DNA of 35,889 bases, taken from the NCBI GenBank assembly GCA_030066155.1, contig JASJCE010000017.1:1-35889 (forward strand), in the 5' to 3' direction. Positions within the stretch are counted from its first letter, which is position 1; each line of letters opens with the position of its first letter. A program made the translations under genes and the position numbers. This document shows positions 23,510 to 33,374 of this stretch, in pieces. This DNA comes from Desulfobacterales bacterium (GTDB lineage Bacteria; Desulfobacterota; Desulfobacteria; Desulfobacterales; JAFDCJ01). Below the pieces are notes generated by a model, which was not told the DNA's origin, did no database searches, and saw only the letters and a program-made list of their open reading frames with translations.

Positions 23510-25615
23510 CTACTCCTCAATCGTTCCTGCCGCATTCAGCTCCAGGGTAATGGGACGCTCCTCCTCACTGCTGCCGGTGAATCGGATGGGTCCCGGACGG
23601 CGGTAATGATCATCTCCCGGGACTGCAGCAAGCCATTTCTCACTGTGCGCTTTAAAGACCCGAAATGCGATGGAATTGACATCGACAATACTTTTCTCGA
23701 TGACCAGGGCCAGTTTGCTCTTACGCTCTTCCAGATGCATCAGCGGTGCAATCGGGATACCGATCGGCTCCCATTTAGCAAAATCCTTTTCCAGATTTTT
23801 GATTGCCGCCATTTGGCCGGTGGCTCCGTTGGCAATCAGACTGAATACGGTCAAACCCAGATTGTACGTGTAGATGCAGTCAAATCGGGTGGGATCGTTG
23901 CCGCGGCCATCGTAGCCATAAAAATGAATCTGGGTTTTAAAGCTTGGCATGGATTTCTTGAAGATCTTTTCAACTGGCGCCGGTACGGCGGAATCGCTGC
24001 TGGCAATCAACTCGCTGTTTTGCAGGGCCTGATTCAAGGTTTTAATTGAAATAATGTTCGGCTTCACCATTAAGAACTCGCCATCGCCATAATTTTTAAA
24101 CAGAACCGGTCCAAAAAGGTCCGGATCTAGCTCGGCCTTTTTCAGGGTCTTGGTGAAATAGTCTCGGGATATACCAATTTTATAGCGGCCTTGCTCTTTC
24201 AGGATGTTTAAATAGTCCTGAACGAGTCCCAGGAGAACTTTCTCGGTCTCAACCTGGGAAAACGGGAAATTGCCATGGCTGTCTCTCTCCATCAGCAGCC
24301 CTTCCTGAAAAAAGGCCGGAATATCATTAAACAGATCGTCATCTCGTGAGTTCCACAGTTTGAAGGATGAATCATCCCGCGATCGCTGTGCCAGGCGGCG
24401 CAAATACTCCAGCTTTTCTTCAAGGCGGGAAAAAGCTGAATGAAAATCCCGGTCATGCGTATGGTTATAATCCGCAATAATCGTATTCAATTTGAGTATA
24501 AAGACCTGGATTTCATTTATGAACTCCAGCACACCTTCCGGTATGACGATGACGCCGTAATTCTTTCCGACAGCGGCTCTTCTGACAATGCTGTCACATA
24601 TCATACGCGAGAGATGCCGCAGCGTCATGCCGTAGGCGTGGTAGTCTGTGCTGTTGGCTTCCATCGCTTTTTGAAGCCGATCCTGATCCACATAATCTGC
24701 CAGATCTTCCCCGATCAGGGTCATATTGGCATGGGTTTGGAGCGCCACCTCCAACGCCAGATGGCTGGCAACCCGCCCCATCACCTTGCATATATGCCAG
24801 TACTTGATGTCGGAGCTGCTGTCCGTGCACAGGTTGCTGATAGAGCCCGCAAACGCCCGCGCGGCAGTGTGAAAACCGAATGACATGGCGCACAATACCT
24901 TGCCGTCGGCATCCCGGACCTGGATATCCCCATCGATGGTTTTGGGAACCCCGATGATCTGTACCCCGTCTTTGCGTAATTCCTGGGCCAGAAAGGCGGC
25001 GTTGGTGTTGGAGTCATCGCCGCCAACCACGACCAGGGCATCCAGCTGCAGCCTGCGGCAGGTTTCCCGGGAAAGTTCCATTTTTTCGGATGTGTCGATC
25101 TTGGTCCGACCGGTTTTGATCATGGTAAATCCACCGAGATTGCGATAACGGTCTACCAGCTGATCGGTCAATTCGACCGCTTCGCTTTCAATGATGCCGT
25201 CTGGCCCGACCAGAAATCCGAATACCCGGGTCTGCGGGTTCGCCTGTTTGGCGGCGTCGTACAGTCCGGCGATGACATTGTGTCCGCCGGGTGCCGGACC
25301 GCCGGAAAATACGATCCCGATATTACGCAACTTGCCGTACCGCTCGGCAGCATCCGCTTCCGCGGAATCCAGGCCCTTGATCAGTTGCACCTTGTTGTTG
25401 ATGATGCTGGGTAGCTGTTTGGCGGCCTCCGGATCCAGTTCGAAGCGGTATTCATCGGTCTCCTCCAATACCGTATAGGCATGGGAAAAGACGCCACACC
25501 GCGGAAGGGCGTATTTTGTTCTATCGATCATTTCGGCGTTACTGTCGTCCATAACTCTTTTGATCTGGGGAAGCGTCAAAATTTCGTTCAAAGCAACGAT
25601 CTTTTTTTTCGCCAT
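23510..25615 (-). CDS. pfp: pyrophosphate--fructose 6-phosphate 1-phosphotransferase, long type
   Basis: 701 aa from the ATG at 25615, which has GGAGG six bases upstream; an earlier in-frame ATG at 25627 overlaps that site. It phosphorylates fructose 6-phosphate with pyrophosphate, reversibly, in glycolysis and gluconeogenesis. Seen: GGPAPGGHN (105-113), GGDDSNTNA (198-206), PKTIDGD (224-230), KVMGR and the IPEGVLEF segment. Known: Asp as the second acid in GGDD marks PPi use, where ATP enzymes have GGDG. The length, about twice that of bacterial PfkA, is typical of the plant-like long PFP group. The reversible, ATP-sparing enzyme fits an anaerobe. It is a single gene. Confidence 0.93.
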   Translation of the reverse strand: MAKKKIVALNEILTLPQIKRVMDDSNAEMIDRTKYALPRCGVFSHAYTVLEETDEYRFELDPEAAKQLPSIINNKVQLIKGLDSAEADAAERYGKLRNIGIVFSGGPAPGGHNVIAGLYDAAKQANPQTRVFGFLVGPDGIIESEAVELTDQLVDRYRNLGGFTMIKTGRTKIDTSEKMELSRETCRRLQLDALVVVGGDDSNTNAAFLAQELRKDGVQIIGVPKTIDGDIQVRDADGKVLCAMSFGFHTAARAFAGSISNLCTDSSSDIKYWHICKVMGRVASHLALEVALQTHANMTLIGEDLADYVDQDRLQKAMEANSTDYHAYGMTLRHLSRMICDSIVRRAAVGKNYGVIVIPEGVLEFINEIQVFILKLNTIIADYNHTHDRDFHSAFSRLEEKLEYLRRLAQRSRDDSSFKLWNSRDDDLFNDIPAFFQEGLLMERDSHGNFPFSQVETEKVLLGLVQDYLNILKEQGRYKIGISRDYFTKTLKKAELDPDLFGPVLFKNYGDGEFLMVKPNIISIKTLNQALQNSELIASSDSAVPAPVEKIFKKSMPSFKTQIHFYGYDGRGNDPTRFDCIYTYNLGLTVFSLIANGATGQMAAIKNLEKDFAKWEPIGIPIAPLMHLEERKSKLALVIEKSIVDVNSIAFRVFKAHSEKWLAAVPGDDHYRRPGPIRFTGSSEEERPITLELNAAGTIEE

Positions 25616-25736
25616 TCGAACCTCCATCTATCTGACCCTGCGGCCTAACGCATGATCGAATCTATAACGACACCGTTCGCAGGGATTCTGATATCCTTTC
25701 AACACATTGTTTAAACCCCCGGCTGCCTGAATTCTA

Positions 25737-25766
25737 TTCATACCCGCCGAACCACTTCAAAGTCAA
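25737..25766 (-). promoter_or_regulatory. candidate pfp promoter
   Basis: On the minus strand TTGACT (25766-25761) and TATGAA (25742-25737) are 18 bases apart. They lie about 120 bp before the pfp ATG. Confidence 0.4.
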
Positions 25767-26013
25767 GATAATTCAATGATATGGGGCCGATATCGGGTGA
25801 AACCCGTACCGTCTCTGGTCCGAATCCGGGTGCCAAAAGAATACTTTACAATATTTTTTTTATGAGTTACAAGAAAATGTCCGACCGACATTCAACTGCT
25901 AAATAAGTTTTAGTCATCGCAGTCTGTTGCGGCGGCGGCGATCGTTTAAGTGATCGGCCCGTTGCCGTCAGCGGACCGATCGACCAGCACAAACACTTTA
26001 AAAGGAGGTAAGT
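25767..26013 (+). other. leader region of the amino-acid transporter operon
   Basis: No ORF. GATCGG (25952-25957) and CCGATC (25976-25981) could form a small hairpin about 20 bases before the strong AAAGGAGG ribosome site of the binding-protein gene. I could not place a convincing promoter. Confidence 0.3.
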
Positions 26014-26841
26014 ATGAAAAAAGGATTGATACTAGTTCTTGCTACAGTTGCAGTATTTGGATTTATTTGGGCAACCTCCGCCATCGGCGCGGACATCAAT
26101 CTGGCCAAGAAATCCACCATCGAAAAAATCCTGAAAAGAGGCGAGTTGCGGGTCGGTTTTGAATCCGGCTACGTCCCATTTGAGATGACCAACAAAAAGG
26201 GGGAATTCATCGGCTTTGATATGGATTACGGCCGCCGACTGGCGAAATCCATGGGCGTTAAATTTGTTCCGGTCAACACCGCCTGGGACGGCATCATTCC
26301 GGCCCTGATGACGGATAAATTCGATATTATCATGGGCGGCATGACCATCACCCAGGAAAGAAATTTGAAGATAAATTTTGCCGAGCCCTATATCGTAGTT
26401 GGTCAAACCATCCTTTTAAATAAAAAGCATAAGAACGCTGTATTGTCCTACAAGAACCTCAATAACCCCAAGTACATCGTCACCTCCCGCATGGGCACCA
26501 CCGGCGAGCAGGCCATTAAAAAATATATGCCCAAAGCCACTTACAAAGGTTTTGAGTCCGAAGCGGAAGCGGGCCTGGAAGTGATTAACGGCAAAGCCGA
26601 CGCCCTCATTTATGATTTACCGTTCTGCGGTTTTCTCTACGGCAGCCAGGGCAAAGGCAAAACCATCTTCCTGAGCGACCCGTTTACCTTTGAACCCCTG
26701 GCCTGGGCCATCAATAAAGGGGATCCCGATTTTCTGAACTACCTCAATAACTTCCTGCGGCAGACCAAAGGCGACGGCTTCTACGACAGAATGTATAAAA
26801 AGTGGATTACCGGCACCAAATGGAAGAAGGAACTTGAATAG
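26014..26841 (+). CDS. polar amino-acid ABC transporter periplasmic binding protein
   Basis: 275 aa; the ATG follows AAAGGAGGTAAGT. Seen: a signal peptide (about 1-26, ending AIGA), then a type-3 solute-binding fold: LRVGFESGYVPFEM, GFDMDYGRRLA, the NTAWDGIIPALMTDKFDIIMGG hinge region split over 90-112, TITQERN and SRMGTTGEQA, and a C-terminal GFYDRMYKKW. Known: this family (HisJ/GlnH-like) delivers amino acids to the HisM/GlnP-type permease. The ligand cannot be assigned from sequence. It is first in the operon, followed by a strong terminator hairpin that should leave binding protein in excess over the membrane parts. Confidence 0.93.
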   Translation: MKKGLILVLATVAVFGFIWATSAIGADINLAKKSTIEKILKRGELRVGFESGYVPFEMTNKKGEFIGFDMDYGRRLAKSMGVKFVPVNTAWDGIIPALMTDKFDIIMGGMTITQERNLKINFAEPYIVVGQTILLNKKHKNAVLSYKNLNNPKYIVTSRMGTTGEQAIKKYMPKATYKGFESEAEAGLEVINGKADALIYDLPFCGFLYGSQGKGKTIFLSDPFTFEPLAWAINKGDPDFLNYLNNFLRQTKGDGFYDRMYKKWITGTKWKKELE

Positions 26842-26882
26842 TCGGCTAAACCGGATTAAAACCGTCGACAAATATGAATCAG

Positions 26883-26920
26883 GCCGGCCAGACTCTAAAA
26901 AAGCCTGGTCGGCTTTTTTT
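26883..26920 (+). terminator. strong intrinsic terminator inside the amino-acid transporter operon
   Basis: GCCGGCCAG (26883-26891) pairs with CTGGTCGGC (26905-26913, one G-T pair) and is followed by seven T. It lies 42 bp after the binding-protein stop. Read-through to the permease is probably partial; no separate promoter was seen in 26921-27132. Confidence 0.85.
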
Positions 26921-27132
26921 GGGCCGTCCGAAACAGCGTCGATTTGCCGGTGAGTGGATTGATCGTCCATTGACTACCGATATTCCGCACTGCCGGTCCC
27001 GTGCAGGTTACCGACGGCAACCGCATCGCCCGCATCAGTACGTCAATTATTCGAAATCGAAAGCCGGGTTCCCGGGGCCGGAATTTCAGACACAGCGCAA
27101 ATTCATATCGCTAATCGCTAAAGAGAAGGGCT

Positions 27133-28143
27133 ATGATCACATCAACAAGTTCACGCAATTTCGCCAGACCCGCTTCTTATAATTACTGGGTGGGGGTTTT
27201 TGTCCTGGTTATCTTCCTGATTGCCGGTGCCTTTTATTATGCCACTCAAAAAGTTGCCTACATCTGGCGCTGGAACCGAATCCCGATCTATTTCGTTTAC
27301 CAGGATGATATTGAAATCATCAGCGACATCGAGGGTGAAATCAAAACGGTCGAGAAAGACGGCAGCAAGGCCCTTGTCACGGTCCAAGGGCTTGACGAGC
27401 TGCAATCCTATACGGTTCCGGCTGACAGTGTATCGGTCGATGTCGGGGAATATGTCTATGAGGGTGAAACGCTGGCGGAGTATCAGAAATGGAAACCGGG
27501 TTTGCTGATAGTCGGCCTCTGGATTACGCTGAAAATCAGTGTTATCGCGACAATTGCCGGGGTGATTATTGGTATCATCGGGGGCCTGACGCGAATCTCA
27601 TCAAACCCGGCCTTAAAATGGCTCACGATTCTGTATGTTGAACTGATTCGGGGCTCACCCTTGATGGTGCAAATTCTGATATGGTACTTTGTTCTGGGAA
27701 CCGTCATCAACGATTTGCTCGCGGCATACGGATTAGGACGCTTGCCGGCCTTCTGGTACGGCGCGGCTTCGCTAGCCTGTTTTGCCGGAGCCTACGTGAC
27801 AGAAATCGTCCGGGCCGGGATTCAATCGATCCATCGGGGACAAACCGAAGCAGCCCGTTCGCTGGGCATGTCCTATGCGCAGTCCATGCGGTATATCATT
27901 CTGCCCCAGGCGTTGCGCCGAATCCTGCCGCCCCTGGCCGGTCAGTTCATCAGCCTGATCAAGGATTCGTCGTTGCTCGGCATTATTGCCATCCGTGAGC
28001 TCACGAAAGCGGCCCGGGAGATTGTTACCGCCAGTTTGCAGCCTTTTGAGGTTTATTTATTACTGGGTCTGTTGTATCTTGTTTTAACGTTCAGCCTGTC
28101 CATGGCGGTTCAGCACATGGAGAAAAGGATGGCAATCCAGTGA
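27133..28143 (+). CDS. amino-acid ABC transporter permease with extra periplasmic domain
   Basis: 336 aa against about 220-250 for HisM/GlnP. The ATG at 27133 has AGAGAAGG upstream. Seen: an extra membrane helix (about 19-38), a roughly 75-residue soluble insert (about 45-120) of alternating beta-strand character with [11 protein letters not shown] and [11 protein letters not shown], then the standard permease core from about 125 (GLWITLKIS), with the [11 protein letters not shown] segment and the ATPase-coupling EAA loop (EAARSLGM ... [11 protein letters not shown], about 239-267). The [10 protein letters not shown] turn recalls barrel-sandwich (lipoyl-like) folds; this is a loose resemblance. 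By the usual orientation of the core, the insert should be periplasmic, near the binding protein. The stop overlaps the ATPase start. Confidence 0.9.
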   Translation: MITSTSSRNFARPASYNYWVGVFVLVIFLIAGAFYYATQKVAYIWRWNRIPIYFVYQDDIEIISDIEGEIKTVEKDGSKALVTVQGLDELQSYTVPADSVSVDVGEYVYEGETLAEYQKWKPGLLIVGLWITLKISVIATIAGVIIGIIGGLTRISSNPALKWLTILYVELIRGSPLMVQILIWYFVLGTVINDLLAAYGLGRLPAFWYGAASLACFAGAYVTEIVRAGIQSIHRGQTEAARSLGMSYAQSMRYIILPQALRRILPPLAGQFISLIKDSSLLGIIAIRELTKAAREIVTASLQPFEVYLLLGLLYLVLTFSLSMAVQHMEKRMAIQ

Positions 28144-28871
28144 TAGAAGTTCGCAAAATCAATAAAACGTTTCATATTCCGCACGAGGTGAAAGCCCTGG
28201 TGGATGTGTCCACCAAGATTGACGCCGGCCAGGTGGTCGTGGTTTGCGGACCATCAGGTTCGGGTAAAAGTACATTTCTGCGATGTCTCAATCGGTTGGA
28301 AAAAGCCGACAACGGACACATCTTGATCGACGGCATCGATGTGTTGGATCCGAAAACGAATATTAATAAATTGCGGGCTGAGGTTGGAATGGTGTTCCAG
28401 TCGTTTAACCTGTTCCCTCACAAGAGCGTCTTCGAGAATATTACCCTGGCCCAGAAAGTGGTCCGCAAGCGCTCCAAAGCCGACGCCAGCGATAAGGCCA
28501 ATGCGCTCTTGAAAAAGGTTGGAATCCAGGATAAATCCAGCGCATTCCCGGACAATTTATCCGGCGGCCAGCAACAGCGGGTGGCGATTGCCAGAGCGCT
28601 GGCAATGGATCCGAAAGTCATGCTGTTCGATGAACCGACATCTGCCCTGGATCCGGAAATGATCGGCGAAGTCCTGGACGTGATGAAAACCCTGGCCAAA
28701 GAGGGAATGACCATGGTTGTGGTGACCCACGAAATGGGATTTGCACGTGAGGTAGCCGATGGGATCATATTTATGGATGAAGGTGCCATCGTCGAGGTTG
28801 GATCACCGGAACATTTTTTTAAAAATCCTACCCACCAGCGCACCAAGCTGTTCTTGAGCCAAATCCTGTAA
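28140..28871 (+). CDS. amino-acid ABC transporter ATP-binding protein
   Basis: 243 aa from a GTG that overlaps the permease stop (GTGA), which indicates translational coupling. Seen: Walker [11 protein letters not shown]-loop [10 protein letters not shown], signature [15 protein letters not shown], Walker [15 protein letters not shown] and the H-loop VVTHEMGFA. Length and motifs are those of GlnQ/HisP-type ATPases powering polar amino-acid uptake. With the binding protein and permease it completes one importer. Confidence 0.95.
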   Translation: MIEVRKINKTFHIPHEVKALVDVSTKIDAGQVVVVCGPSGSGKSTFLRCLNRLEKADNGHILIDGIDVLDPKTNINKLRAEVGMVFQSFNLFPHKSVFENITLAQKVVRKRSKADASDKANALLKKVGIQDKSSAFPDNLSGGQQQRVAIARALAMDPKVMLFDEPTSALDPEMIGEVLDVMKTLAKEGMTMVVVTHEMGFAREVADGIIFMDEGAIVEVGSPEHFFKNPTHQRTKLFLSQIL

Positions 28872-29355
28872 TAGGCACACAATTTTCTTTATTCTTCGGA
28901 ACAATATTTACGCTATTTAACTTGATTGCCTTTAAAAACTCTTAAAAATAACAAGCTCCAAAAGCCAAATAACAAATAAATTCCAATTACTCAAATTCCA
29001 AAGTTCTTGCCATGATAGCGACTTAAGCTACATTCAACAGCACCATTTTCGCCTGTTCAGTATGCGGGCCGACATAATCCAATTAGAATACGTGTTTCGG
29101 TCATTGATCATTGAATTTTGAGATTTATTTGTGATTTGGTGATTGATATTTGGAATTTTAGTCTCCCAAATGAATCTATAAGGAGGTTGGTTTCGGTTCT
29201 CCGCACCACGCACCATTCGCTACACCCCATGCTCCCTGCCCTACATCTTGTATTCGAATTGTTAAAATTATACCGTCCATAGTGTTTTTTGCTTTACAAG
29301 AAACCATCTCGTTGCTAAAATTCATCAAATAATCATCTGAAGGAATTTTTCGTAA
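28872..29355. repeat. gene-free A+T-rich spacer with inverted interspersed repeat
   Basis: CCAAATAACAAATAAA (28965-28980) is matched in inverse by TTTATTTGTGATTTGG (29124-29139), 15 of 16 bases; similarity extends loosely on both sides (ATTCCAA against TTGGAAT). Around 29199-29240 a C-rich run of CACCA/CATGC units follows. No gene was found; it separates the transporter operon from smc. Confidence 0.5.
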
Positions 29356-32300
29356 ATGAAATTAAAAAAACTGGAAATCACCGGTTTTAAATCTTTTTGT
29401 GAAAAAGCCACGATTGAGTTTCCATCGGGCATTTCCGCCGTGGTCGGTCCCAATGGATGCGGCAAGAGCAATGTTGTTGATGCCATCCGATGGGTCATGG
29501 GCGAACAAAGCCTGAAACAGCTGCGGGGCAAATCAAAAGAGGATATCATCTTTTCGGGTACCAACGGAAAGCCGCCGCTCAATATGGCCGAAGTCTCTTT
29601 AACCCTGAACAATGACAACGGCAACGGTCCCGAGGAATTAAAGGATTTTACCGAAATTAATCTAACCCGCCGCCTGTATCGATCCGGGGAAACCGCCTAT
29701 TTTCTGAATCGGCAACCCTGCCGCTTGAAGGACATCCACAACGTTTTTTTAGGCAGCGGACTGGGATCCAAGTCCTATGCCGTTATCCAACAGGGCAACA
29801 TCGGCGCCATCACCGAAGCCACTCCGGAGGAACGCCGCTATTTCATCGAAGAAGCAGCCGGAACCACACGTTACAAAAACCGTAAAACCGAGGCCCTGCG
29901 TAAAGTTCAGATCACCAATCAAAACCTCTTGCGGGTTAACGATATTCTGGTGGAAATCAAACGTCAGATGGGTAGCTTGAAACGCCAGGCCCGCAAGGCG
30001 GAAATATACAATAATTACCAGATTCGCATCAACGCCCTGGATGTTCAGCTTGGCATTCTATATTACGACGATTTCAGCAAACAGATCGCCGCCACCGATT
30101 CCCTGGTTGAAGAGTTAAAAGACGCCGATATCGGCCGCACGTCCGAGTTGAAAAAACTCGATGCGATCGTTGAAGAAATCAAACTCAAACGCTGGCAGAA
30201 AAATCAGGAAATCGCCGAGCAGAAATCTCAAAAATATGACAACCAGAGAGAAATAGACCGGACTGAAAATGATCTGGCGCACCTGCGCGATGAAATCGAA
30301 CGGCTGGATCGCGAGGCCTCTGAATTAACGCAAGCTCGTGAGAATCTGTTCCAAAAAAATGAGGAAATGGTAGCCGAAATCAACCAGGTTGGTCATGAAA
30401 ATCTGCGGCTGAAATCAGAAATAGAAGATATCACCCGCAAACTCCAGCAGCGTCGGCAGAGTAGTGATGCCATTGGCAAGGAGTTGAATGATCTCGACCG
30501 GGAGCTTGAATCCGGCAAAGCCCGCCTGATGGAGCTAACCACCCGTGAAGTCCAGTACAAGAATATTTATCAGAACGCGGCCAGGAATAAAGAAAGTCTG
30601 CAAAGACGCCTCAAACGCATTGATGAAGAAGAGGTGCTGGCCAGCAAAGAAATCGAGACGGTTCAGATCAGAGAGACCGGAGCCCGGGAACAGTTGAAAA
30701 ACCTTCAAGAGCAGGCGGCAAGCCAAACAGCGGAAATCGAAATGACCCGCAGTCATCTCTCTGAGAAATCCTCAGCGCTGGCTGCCCAGGTCAAGCTGGC
30801 CCAAACCTTCGAGCTTGAACGAAACACGGCCAAATCTCAGTACCATACATTGAAAAAAATGGAAGACAATTTCGAATGGTACCGTGATGGTGTCAAGGCA
30901 ATTATGAAAGCCCGCAGCTCCGAAGCAGTGGATTCGAATTCAACCTTACCCTCGATCGGTGAAAAAACAGCTGCCAATCTAATGGATCTGATGGCAGATA
31001 TAATCGAAGCCGAAACGGAATACGAAACCGCCATCGAAGCCGTGCTGGGAGAATCGCTGCAGTATATTATCGTCAACGATCAGGCCACGGGTCTCGAGGC
31101 TATTGATTATCTACAAACCCATGCCGCCGGGCGCAGCGGATTTATCCCGGTATCGGCAGTTCGGCCCATCGTTGGCGACGGCAGTCCGCCACCGGATTCC
31201 GCCCGATTGTTGCTGAACCGGATTCAGGTGAAAGCGGGCTATGAAAACGTCGCCCGGGCCCTTTTGGGAGATGTCGTCTTGACCGATACGATCGAAGACG
31301 CCCTGCAGCTGTTCAATCAGAACGGAAGAATTCAGAAAATCGTCACTAAAACCGGTGACGTCATTTCGCATCAGGGGATCCTGATCGGCGGCAGCCAGGA
31401 CAAGCTGAGCGGAATATTAGCCAAGAAGAATGAAATTCGAGAATTAAAAAGATTGGATGGGGAATTAGCTCTTAAGGTCAAAGCGGCCCGTAATCGTCAA
31501 TATGAACTGGAATCTGTCGTGCAGGCGCTCGAAACCACGCTACAGCAGCAAATCGAGCAGAAAAATCGGTTGACCGAGGCCGAAATTGAAGCCGAAAAAG
31601 ACCTCTACAAGGCCGGGGAAGATTTCAAAAACGCGCGGCGCCATCTTGAGATCATCCAGCTCGAGCAGGAGCAGCTGTTGGGCGAGTCGAGCGATATCGA
31701 TGAGGAGATGACCAAATACAACGCGGCCATCGCAAAGGTCACGAATGAAATCCATGCCGCCCAGGCTGAGGTTGCGCAAACATCTCAGAAGATAAGCGAT
31801 GTCTCGCTGAAAATGGAACAGGTCAACCAGTCCGTGGTTGAGTTCAAGATGCAGCTAACGGCTTTGAACGCCAGACTCGAAAATAGCGACAACAGCCTCA
31901 AGCGTTTAAAGGAGTTTCATCAGGACGGCATACTGCGGCTCGAGCAGCTGACGCGAGAAATTGACCAGAAGCGGCTAAAGGAGGAATCTTCCACATCCAA
32001 TATTTCCGAACATGAAGAAAAGTTGGCCCATCTATATGATACGGTCAAAAAACTGGATGAATCCATCGATCGCGATGAGGTCGATTACCACCAAATCGAC
32101 GCCCGGCTCAAGGATAATGACGGCAAAATTATCGACCTCAAAACCAGGCGCGAGAAATCCCTGGAAAAATTTCGCATGCTGGAGCTCGAACTGTCCCAAC
32201 TCCGGCTTAAACGCGAGAACACCGCCAGCCGTTTGGAGGAGCGGTATCAGGATCGATTTGAATCCCTCAAAATCGAATTCGAACGTGATGAGGGCGCCAA

Positions 32301-32991
32301 AGCAATCGTTGGCGGAATGACCATCGATGAGATGGAAGCCGAACTGCAAACCAGTCGCGAAAAAATCGCCAAGATTATCGATGTCAATCTGGGAGCAATT
32401 AAGGAATATGAGCAACTCAAAGACCGCTTTGAATTTCTGGAGACCCAGCGGGACGATCTGCTAAAAGCGATTGAGGACCTGCACCGGGTCATCAGGAAGA
32501 TAAATCGAATAACCCAGCAAAAATTCACGGAGACGTTCAAGGCGATTAATGAAAAACTCGAGGAGGTATTTCCGCGTCTCTTTAACGGGGGCGAAGCCAG
32601 GCTGGAGCTGATCGAGCCCGATAAACCCCTGGAATCCGGGGTCGAGCTCATGATTCATCCGCCGGGCAAAAAATTGACGCGCCTGAGCCTGCTTTCCGGC
32701 GGGGAAAAGGCGCTGTCGGCGATTGCATTTATTTTCTCCATCTTTCTCATAAAACCGGCATCATTTTGCCTGCTGGATGAGATTGACGCTCCACTGGATG
32801 ATGCCAATGTCTTTCGCTTCAACGATCTGCTGCAAATCATCGGTGAAAATTCCCAGATCATCATGATCACCCACAACAAGCGTACCATGGAATTCGCTGA
32901 CATGCTCTTTGGCATCACCATGGAGCAAAAGGGAATCTCCAAAGTCGTATCCGTTAATTTCACCCGCACCGAACTGCGAAAAGCAAGCTAG
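29356..32991 (+). CDS. smc: chromosome partition protein SMC
   Basis: 1211 aa, usual SMC length. It is the core ATPase of condensin, which compacts and segregates the chromosome. Seen: N-terminal head with FKSF and Walker A GPNGCGKSN (31-39), a long coiled coil, a hinge (about 550-680, with AIEAVLGESLQYIIVND and GRSGFIPVS), the returning coiled coil, then the C-terminal head with signature LSGGEKALSA (about 1112) and Walker B FCLLDEIDAPLDD (about 1137). All ATPase motifs are intact. The ATG has AAGGA 13 bases upstream, a rather long spacing, but MKLKKLEITGFKSF is the standard SMC start. It is followed by ftsY, an order also known from Bacillus. Confidence 0.97.
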   Translation: MKLKKLEITGFKSFCEKATIEFPSGISAVVGPNGCGKSNVVDAIRWVMGEQSLKQLRGKSKEDIIFSGTNGKPPLNMAEVSLTLNNDNGNGPEELKDFTEINLTRRLYRSGETAYFLNRQPCRLKDIHNVFLGSGLGSKSYAVIQQGNIGAITEATPEERRYFIEEAAGTTRYKNRKTEALRKVQITNQNLLRVNDILVEIKRQMGSLKRQARKAEIYNNYQIRINALDVQLGILYYDDFSKQIAATDSLVEELKDADIGRTSELKKLDAIVEEIKLKRWQKNQEIAEQKSQKYDNQREIDRTENDLAHLRDEIERLDREASELTQARENLFQKNEEMVAEINQVGHENLRLKSEIEDITRKLQQRRQSSDAIGKELNDLDRELESGKARLMELTTREVQYKNIYQNAARNKESLQRRLKRIDEEEVLASKEIETVQIRETGAREQLKNLQEQAASQTAEIEMTRSHLSEKSSALAAQVKLAQTFELERNTAKSQYHTLKKMEDNFEWYRDGVKAIMKARSSEAVDSNSTLPSIGEKTAANLMDLMADIIEAETEYETAIEAVLGESLQYIIVNDQATGLEAIDYLQTHAAGRSGFIPVSAVRPIVGDGSPPPDSARLLLNRIQVKAGYENVARALLGDVVLTDTIEDALQLFNQNGRIQKIVTKTGDVISHQGILIGGSQDKLSGILAKKNEIRELKRLDGELALKVKAARNRQYELESVVQALETTLQQQIEQKNRLTEAEIEAEKDLYKAGEDFKNARRHLEIIQLEQEQLLGESSDIDEEMTKYNAAIAKVTNEIHAAQAEVAQTSQKISDVSLKMEQVNQSVVEFKMQLTALNARLENSDNSLKRLKEFHQDGILRLEQLTREIDQKRLKEESSTSNISEHEEKLAHLYDTVKKLDESIDRDEVDYHQIDARLKDNDGKIIDLKTRREKSLEKFRMLELELSQLRLKRENTASRLEERYQDRFESLKIEFERDEGAKAIVGGMTIDEMEAELQTSREKIAKIIDVNLGAIKEYEQLKDRFEFLETQRDDLLKAIEDLHRVIRKINRITQQKFTETFKAINEKLEEVFPRLFNGGEARLELIEPDKPLESGVELMIHPPGKKLTRLSLLSGGEKALSAIAFIFSIFLIKPASFCLLDEIDAPLDDANVFRFNDLLQIIGENSQIIMITHNKRTMEFADMLFGITMEQKGISKVVSVNFTRTELRKAS

Positions 32992-32998
32992 AGCGAAT

Positions 32999-33358
32999 GA
33001 AAATTGAAGATTGAAGAATTGATGAGGTCGCTACGCTCCGTCCTTTTTATATTTTCTAAGTACCTGCCATCCCTGATTTAGTAATTTAGCCTGTCATATT
33101 CGATTGGAGAATTATTCCGCTTAGAAAAATCGGACATTTTGACCTGACCTGCTTTTATTGACAAGTGACGATATTCAGTGAATTAGAATCAGGCGTCTTA
33201 ATCGCGTCACTCCTCACAGTTTTTTATCATTTCTCTTTATTCCGCTTAAGCAATTCGTGTATACTATCAAGCTGGATTAAGCTGAACCCAGAAATAATCT
33301 TTTAAAATCGATAGAATTCCACAAATCTTCAATTATCAATCTTCAATCTTCAATTAGA
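32999..33358. repeat. inverted TTGAAGATTGAAG repeats bounding the smc-ftsY spacer
   Basis: AAAATTGAAGATTGAAGAATTG just after smc (32999-33020) is mirrored by TCAATCTTCAATCTTCAATT just before the ftsY ribosome site (about 33337-33356). They belong to the same family as 8400-8429. The 383-bp spacer holds no ORF. Confidence 0.55.
33236..33265 (+). promoter_or_regulatory. weak candidate ftsY promoter
   Basis: TATACT (33260-33265) is a good -10; 18 bases before it stands TTTATT, a poor -35. It would give ftsY its own transcript in addition to read-through from smc. Confidence 0.3.
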
Positions 33359-33374
33359 CCGGAGGTCGTACGTT

